Shown in pieces: positions 6,043 to 9,797 of a stretch of DNA of 9,797 bases (positions are counted from its first letter, which is position 1; each line of letters starts with the position of its first letter). Source of the DNA: Candidatus Competibacteraceae bacterium. Its GTDB lineage: Bacteria > Pseudomonadota > Gammaproteobacteria > Competibacterales > Competibacteraceae. The notes below the pieces were generated by a model. That model was not told the DNA's origin and made no database searches. It worked only from the letters and a program-made list of their open reading frames with translations. The stretch spans positions 1-9,797 of the forward strand of contig DPWB01000018.1 of the NCBI GenBank assembly GCA_003527885.1. Direction: 5' to 3'. The translations under genes were made by a program, and so were the position numbers.

Positions 6043-7465
6043 TCACAACTTCAGCGGCACCGCTGGAACCCCGGCCGATATAGTCCAGCGCCCGGTCGAG
6101 CCGCGCCAGGGTCTTCGCCCGCCCCAACAGCGCCAACGTGATATCGATAGGCGGCGACACCGCCGTGCCGGACACCGCCACCCGCAGCGGTTGCGCGACT
6201 TTGCCCAAGGCCAAGCCTTCCTGCTCGGCACTCCGTTTGACCGCGTCATGGATCGGCTCGGCCCGCCACTCGGGCAAGGCCGCCAGCGCCTCTCGCAGCC
6301 GTCCCAAAGGCGCTGCGGCGCCAGCCGTCAAGTTCTTGCCCGCCGCTTTCGGATCGTACCGCTCGAAGTCCTGGTAGAGAAATTGCGCGGCTTCCGCCAA
6401 GTCTTTTAGCGTGTCCGAACGTTCGGCGAACGCCTTGACCACCTCGGTCAGCGGCGGCCCCTGGCAGGGATCGATCCCCAGCTCGCCGAGGTGCCAGCTC
6501 AAATGGCGGGCGACATGGGCCGGATCGAGCGTTTTCAGATAATGTTTGTTCAGCCAGAGCAACTTGGACGGATTGATCGCCGAGGCGGCCTTGTTGCAGC
6601 CTGCCAGATCGAACAGTTCCACCATCTCATCCAGCGAAAAGATTTCCTGGTCGCCGTGCGACCAACCCAGCCGCACCAGATAATTCAGCACCGCCTCCGG
6701 CAGATAACCCAAATCCCGGCACTCCATGACGCTGGCGGCGCCGTGCCGTTTGGACAGCTTTTGACCGTCCGGCCCGAGAATCATCGGGACGTGTCCGTAC
6801 TTGGGCACCGGCGCGTCCAACGCCTTGAGAATGTTGATTTGCCGTGGCGTGTTGTTGAGGTGGTCGTCGCCGCGAATGACGTGGGTGATGCCCATGTCCA
6901 TATCATCCACCACCACGCAGAAGTTATAGGTCGGCGTCCCATCGGCGCGGGCGATGATCAGATCGTCGAGTTCGGCATTTTGAAAAACGATGTTGCCGCG
7001 GATCAAATCCTCGACCACGACAGCGCCGTCGACCGGGTTCTTGAAGCGCACCACCGGCTCCACTCCCTGGCGCGGCGGTCCCCGATAATCGCGGTGGCGG
7101 CCGTCGTAGCGCGGCTTTTCCTTGCGGCTGCGTTGCTTTTCGCGCAGCGCCTCCAATTCCTCGCGCGTGCAATAGCAGTAGTAAGCCCTACCCTCCCGCA
7201 ACAGGTACTGCAACACCTCACGGTAGCGGTCGAAACGTTGGGTCTGATAGAAAGGCCCCTCGTCATAGTCCAACCCCAGCCAGTTCATGCCTTCCAAAAT
7301 GGCGTTCACCGCCTCCGGCGTGGACCGCTCCAGGTCGGTGTCCTCGACGCGCAGCACGAAGGGCCCGCCGTGCCGGCGCGCATACAACCAGGAAAAAAGG
7401 GCCGTGCGAGCGCCGCCGATGTGGAGATAACCGGTGGGGCTGGGGGCGAAACGGGTCTTGACCAT
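6029..7465 (-). CDS. gltX: Glutamyl-tRNA synthetase GltX
   Basis: This 478-residue class Ic synthetase attaches glutamate to tRNA-Glu in the cytoplasm. The N-terminus [20 protein letters not shown] holds the HIGH-type motif HIGG (15-18). The KMSKS-type motif is KLSKR (236-240). [13 protein letters not shown] (36-48), [18 protein letters not shown] (165-182) and [20 protein letters not shown] (193-212) are near-identical to E. coli GltX. Length fits the family (about 470). Cys97 and Cys99 match the first zinc ligands of the E. coli enzyme. The second pair is changed: His124 and Asp126 stand where E. coli has Cys125 and His127. Start ATG7465 matches the family; no clear Shine-Dalgarno is seen. 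It lies 41 bp after glmU, so it is probably co-transcribed. Its 3' end carries the promoter for the tRNA pair. Confidence 0.98.
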   Translation of the reverse strand: MVKTRFAPSPTGYLHIGGARTALFSWLYARRHGGPFVLRVEDTDLERSTPEAVNAILEGMNWLGLDYDEGPFYQTQRFDRYREVLQYLLREGRAYYCYCTREELEALREKQRSRKEKPRYDGRHRDYRGPPRQGVEPVVRFKNPVDGAVVVEDLIRGNIVFQNAELDDLIIARADGTPTYNFCVVVDDMDMGITHVIRGDDHLNNTPRQINILKALDAPVPKYGHVPMILGPDGQKLSKRHGAASVMECRDLGYLPEAVLNYLVRLGWSHGDQEIFSLDEMVELFDLAGCNKAASAINPSKLLWLNKHYLKTLDPAHVARHLSWHLGELGIDPCQGPPLTEVVKAFAERSDTLKDLAEAAQFLYQDFERYDPKAAGKNLTAGAAAPLGRLREALAALPEWRAEPIHDAVKRSAEQEGLALGKVAQPLRVAVSGTAVSPPIDITLALLGRAKTLARLDRALDYIGRGSSGAAEVVIDRA

Positions 7466-7506
7466 GGCGGATCAACCATCAAACCGATGAATGTGAATTG
7501 ACTGCT

Positions 7507-8883
7507 TCAGCTTTTTCCCGATTTGCTCGGCCGCTCCCAGTTCGCCACATCCTTGCGCGGCGCTCGGGTCAGAGACAGGCTGCCTTCGGGCACTTCGCCG
7601 CTGACCGCCGAACCGGCGCCGACCGTCGCTCCCTTGCCGATCCGCACTGGCGCCACCAGCGAGCTGTTGGAGCCGATGAAAGCGCCGTCGCCGATCACGG
7701 TCTTATGCTTGTTGGCGCCATCGTAGTTGCAGGTGATGGTGCCGGCGCCGATGTTGACGTTCGACCCGATCTCGGCATCGCCGATATAGGTGAGATGGTT
7801 GACCTTGGAACCGGGACCGATCTCCGCCTTTTTGGTCTCGACGAAATTGCCGATATGCACCCCTGGCGCCAGCCGGGTGTCGGGCCGCAACCGGGCATAT
7901 GGTCCGATCTGTGCGCCGGCCCCGACCTCGGCGCTGTCGATCCAGCAATGCGACAGGATTTCGACATCAGCGCCGATGACCGCATCCCGCAATACGCAGA
8001 ACGGTCCGATCCGCACCCGGTCACCCAAGCGCACGGTGCCTTCGAACACCACATTGACATCAATGACGACATCCTTGCCGGTAACCAGGGTACCCCGAAC
8101 GTCGACGCGCGCCGGATCCAGCAGGGTCGCGCCGCCCGCCAGCAGCGCCTCAGCCTGTCGCGCCTGATAAAAACGTTCCAGTTCAGCCAGTTGCTGGCGG
8201 TCGTTAACGCCCTGCACCTCGGCCGGTTCGGCCACCGTGAAGGCTTCGACCGGCACGCCGTCGCGCACCGCCAAGGCGATGATATCGGTCAGATAGTACT
8301 CGCCCTGCGAGTTGTCATTATCCAGCTCGACGACCCAGCCTTTCAGCCTAGCGGCGGAAACGGCCAAAATCCCGGTATTGATCTCGCGCAAATTCCGCTC
8401 GTCGGGCGTCGCTTCCTTGTGTTCGACGATGCGCAACACCCGCCCGCGCCCGTCGCGGACGATGCGGCCGTAGCCGGTCGGATCGCCCAATTCGACCGTC
8501 AGCAACGCCAACCGGCCCTGCCGGGCGTCCGCGACCAGGGGCCGCAGGGTCTCGGCCCGGATCAAGGGCACATCACCGTACAACACCAACACCACGCCAG
8601 TAGGATCGATTGACGGCAGCGCTTGCGCGACGGCATGGCCGGTACCCAACTGCTCGGCCTGCTCGACCCAGACCACATCCGAATCCCCCGCGAAAGCGGC
8701 CTTGACCGCCTCGCCGCCGTGTCCGTACACCACCAGTCGGGCTGTCGCCTCAAGCTGGTTCGCCGTGGCCAGCACGTGACCCAACAACGGTTTACCCGCG
8801 ATACGGTGCAAGACTTTGGGCAAATCTGAAACCATCCGCTTACCCTTGCCGGCGGCAAGAATCACGACCGAAAGCTGCTGCAT
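7507..8883 (-). CDS. glmU: Bifunctional N-acetylglucosamine-1-phosphate uridyltransferase/glucosamine-1-phosphate acetyltransferase GlmU
   Basis: This 458-residue cytoplasmic enzyme (E. coli 456) acetylates glucosamine-1-phosphate and then joins it to UTP, giving UDP-GlcNAc for peptidoglycan and lipopolysaccharide. The N-terminal uridyltransferase has LAAGKGKRM (9-17), PKVLH (22-26), AEQLGTGHA (76-84), LYGDVPL with metal-binding Asp104, INTGI (168-172) and Asn227. The C-terminal left-handed beta-helix shows many I-G-x-x hexapeptide turns from about 270 to 430. The acetyltransferase residues include His363 in NHLTYIG and NYDGANKHKT (386-395). ATG8883 is chosen from the conserved MxxLSVVILAAG start and a strong GGAGG upstream; the frame stays open to 9015 but that part is intergenic. 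Neighbours are atpC upstream, a common gammaproteobacterial order, and gltX downstream. Confidence 0.98.
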   Translation of the reverse strand: MQQLSVVILAAGKGKRMVSDLPKVLHRIAGKPLLGHVLATANQLEATARLVVYGHGGEAVKAAFAGDSDVVWVEQAEQLGTGHAVAQALPSIDPTGVVLVLYGDVPLIRAETLRPLVADARQGRLALLTVELGDPTGYGRIVRDGRGRVLRIVEHKEATPDERNLREINTGILAVSAARLKGWVVELDNDNSQGEYYLTDIIALAVRDGVPVEAFTVAEPAEVQGVNDRQQLAELERFYQARQAEALLAGGATLLDPARVDVRGTLVTGKDVVIDVNVVFEGTVRLGDRVRIGPFCVLRDAVIGADVEILSHCWIDSAEVGAGAQIGPYARLRPDTRLAPGVHIGNFVETKKAEIGPGSKVNHLTYIGDAEIGSNVNIGAGTITCNYDGANKHKTVIGDGAFIGSNSSLVAPVRIGKGATVGAGSAVSGEVPEGSLSLTRAPRKDVANWERPSKSGKS

Positions 8884-8893
8884 GACCGATACG

Positions 8894-8898
8894 CCTCC
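8894..8898 (-). promoter_or_regulatory. glmU ribosome binding site
   Basis: GGAGG on the minus strand, ten bases before ATG8883, decides the glmU start against the longer open frame reaching 9015. Confidence 0.8.
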
Positions 8899-8905
8899 AA
8901 AAAAA

Positions 8906-9484
8906 TCATTCACTATTGTAACGAACCTTAGCGACGGAATGAGCAACCTGCGGCGAATACTCGGCCACGAAGGCTCTCGGCGGGCTGCAAAATAAAAAGG
9001 CCGTGACGTTGTCACGGCCCAATAGGGGGTCTAATATATTATTATTATTAGCCTTTTGACCCGCTTTACGCAACTTGCGCAGCTTTTCGATGGCCTGCAA
9101 CTGCGCGATGGCCTCAGCCAGTTCAGCCTTGGCTCTGGCGTATTCAAAATCACCCTGATGAGCGGCGAGCACTTGCTCGGCGCGCTGTTTGGCGGCCTGC
9201 GCGGACGCTTCGTCCAGGTCGCGGGCCCGTTCGGCGGTATCGGACAGTATCGTCACCAAACTCGGCTGCACTTCCAGCAGTCCGCCCGATACGTAGAACA
9301 GCTGTTCCTCGCCGCCTTGCAACCGGACGCGGACCTGACCGGGTTTCAGCCGGGTCAACAGCTGGCTGTGGCGGGGCAAAATGCCGAGTTCGCCCAATTC
9401 GCCCGGCGCGGTCACCATCTCGGCGGCGCCGGAGAATAGCTCCTTCTCCGCACTGACGATATCGACGTGCAATGTCATGGCCAT
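8906..9484 (-). CDS. atpC: ATP synthase epsilon subunit AtpC, with an abnormal C-terminal read-through extension
   Basis: The epsilon subunit sits on the F1 central stalk and regulates ATP hydrolysis. Residues 1-144 are a normal AtpC. They start [19 protein letters not shown], with [19 protein letters not shown] (31-49) and [11 protein letters not shown] (64-74) in the beta-sandwich domain. The C-terminal helical hairpin [16 protein letters not shown] to [13 protein letters not shown] follows. The usual length is about 140; here the frame continues to 192. The last 48 residues translate four tandem TAA triplets out of frame (as Asn codons), then the terminator hairpin, then the glmU promoter region. 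One extra base in the A-run at 9054-9057 would end the protein as ...AGQKG at residue 145. I take the extension as an artefact of a one-base indel, with the natural end near 9048. AGGAGA (9497-9492) lies seven bases before ATG9484. Confidence 0.85.
   Translation of the reverse strand: MAMTLHVDIVSAEKELFSGAAEMVTAPGELGELGILPRHSQLLTRLKPGQVRVRLQGGEEQLFYVSGGLLEVQPSLVTILSDTAERARDLDEASAQAAKQRAEQVLAAHQGDFEYARAKAELAEAIAQLQAIEKLRKLRKAGQKANNNNILDPLLGRDNVTAFLFCSPPRAFVAEYSPQVAHSVAKVRYNSE
8914..8919 (-). promoter_or_regulatory. Candidate -10 box of a glmU promoter
   Basis: TACAAT (five of six to TATAAT) on the minus strand would start transcription near 8907, leaving a leader of about 24 bases that contains the glmU ribosome binding site. 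The best -35-like hexamer, TTGCTC (8946-8941), is 21 bases away, which is too far, so the -35 is unclear. An own promoter makes sense because a strong terminator separates glmU from atpC. Confidence 0.4.
8989..9019 (-). terminator. Rho-independent terminator of the atp operon
   Basis: On the minus strand GGCCGTGAC (9019-9011) pairs perfectly with GTCACGGCC (9007-8999): nine pairs, loop AAC. The T-rich tail TTTTTATTTT (8998-8989) follows directly. It lies about 20 bases after the tandem TAA codons, exactly where the atp operon should end, and separates it from glmU. It is inside the atpC frame as assembled. Confidence 0.92.
9039..9050 (-). repeat. Four tandem TAA triplets (out-of-frame stop codons of atpC)
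   Basis: On the minus strand the sequence reads TAATAATAATAA, directly after the conserved end of AtpC. In the assembled frame these are read as AAT (Asn) codons. One base more upstream puts all four in frame as stops. Confidence 0.85.
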
Positions 9485-9517
9485 GCGTGCGTCTCCTGGT
9501 CGGTTGGCATGGGAAAC

Positions 9518-9535
9518 GGCCCCACGGTCGGGGCC
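9518..9535 (-). other. GC-rich hairpin between atpD and atpC
   Basis: GGCCCC (9518-9523) and GGGGCC (9530-9535) form a perfect 6-bp GC stem with a 6-base loop in the 60-bp spacer between atpD and atpC. It has no following T-tract, so it is not a terminator. Such intercistronic hairpins can tune the relative amounts of atp subunits; this role is inferred. Confidence 0.45.
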
Positions 9536-9544
9536 ATCGGACCC

Positions 9545-9736
9545 TTACAGCTTGGTGGCCTTTTCCACGGCCTCATCAATGCCGCCGACCATATAGAAGG
9601 CTTGCTCGGGCAGATGATCGTACTCGCCGGCGACGATGCCCTTGAACGCCGCGATGGTGTCCTTGAGCGCGACGTATTTGCCGGACGAACCGGTGAACAC
9701 TTCCGCCACGAAGAACGGCTGGGACAGGAAGCGCTG
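9545..9736 (-). CDS. atpD: ATP synthase beta subunit AtpD, C-terminal 63 residues only
   Basis: The catalytic beta subunit of F1 is present only as its last 63 residues, from [16 protein letters not shown] through [16 protein letters not shown] and [26 protein letters not shown] to a TAA at 9545-9547. These are highly conserved AtpD sequences. The gene is cut by the contig end. The apparent upstream residues [13 protein letters not shown] are translated adapter and must be removed. It lies 60 bp upstream of atpC in the same operon. Confidence 0.97.
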   Translation of the reverse strand, partial: QRFLSQPFFVAEVFTGSSGKYVALKDTIAAFKGIVAGEYDHLPEQAFYMVGGIDEAVEKATKL

Positions 9737-9797
9737 CTGTCTCTTATTCACATCTGACGCTTCCCGCGAGTGAACCACTGTAGGTCTCGGCGGGCGG
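9737..9797 (+). other. Nextera read-2-side adapter contamination (error-rich)
   Basis: Positions 9737-9755 match the reverse complement of the Tn5 mosaic end with one mismatch (CTGTCTCTTATTCACATCT). Positions 9756-9769 match GACGCTGCCGACGA with three mismatches. Then come an 8-base i5 position (9770-9777) and about 20 bases resembling the start of the P5 complement with several errors. The error level suits the low-quality tail of a read 2. This segment is not genomic. Confidence 0.95.

Noticed and set aside
6491..7501. A 336-codon open frame on the plus strand
   Set aside because: It is antisense to gltX, whose family motifs are unmistakable; a shadow of high-GC codon use.
7498..8613. A 371-codon open frame on the plus strand
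   Set aside because: It is entirely antisense to glmU, with a composition rich in Arg, Gln, Asp and Ala typical of a high-GC shadow frame; no motif or start signal.
98..9736. Mobile element, CRISPR, phage or defence system
   Set aside because: No transposase, integrase, spaced direct repeats or accessory-type gene was seen; nearly all coding capacity is housekeeping. The only transposon-related sequence is the Tn5 mosaic end from library preparation.

Overview
The window is an assembled contig of about 9.6 kb from a high-GC proteobacterium, flanked on both ends by untrimmed Illumina Nextera adapter. Positions 1-97 are read-through sequence, the P7 adapter, an 8-base i7 index and the Tn5 mosaic end. 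Positions 9737-9797 are an error-rich Nextera read-2-side adapter. Genomic DNA therefore spans about 98-9736. Gene content suggests a gammaproteobacterium: adjacent folB and folK, a YgiM-type SH3/coiled-coil/membrane-anchor protein, the order atpD-atpC-glmU, and gltX followed by tRNA-Ala(GGC) and tRNA-Glu(UUC). I cannot place it more finely from sequence alone.

Left part, mostly plus strand: folB and folK, two consecutive folate-pathway enzymes, overlap by four bases with a TTG start for folK. A convergent ygiM-like gene follows on the minus strand. After a divergent, AT-richer intergenic region (1751-2033) come a MidA/NDUFAF7-type methyltransferase (COG1565) and a glutamate-cysteine-ligase-like protein (GCS2 superfamily) of unknown substrate. 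The GCS2-like gene converges on a six-helix membrane protein of unknown function.

Right part, all minus strand, read from high to low coordinates: the 3' end of atpD, atpC, a strong intrinsic terminator, glmU with a good ribosome binding site, gltX, then tRNA-Ala and tRNA-Glu, then the membrane protein. A TTGACA-17-TAAATT promoter for the tRNA pair is embedded in the last codons of gltX. An intrinsic-terminator-like hairpin with a T-tract lies between the two tRNAs.

I see no mobile element, CRISPR, phage, toxin or defence genes. The region is essentially housekeeping. The points most worth a second look are atpC, whose frame misses four tandem TAA codons and runs through its own terminator (probably a one-base indel), the adapter ends that create false protein termini, the terminator-like element between the two tRNA genes, and the uncharacterised GCS2-like enzyme.
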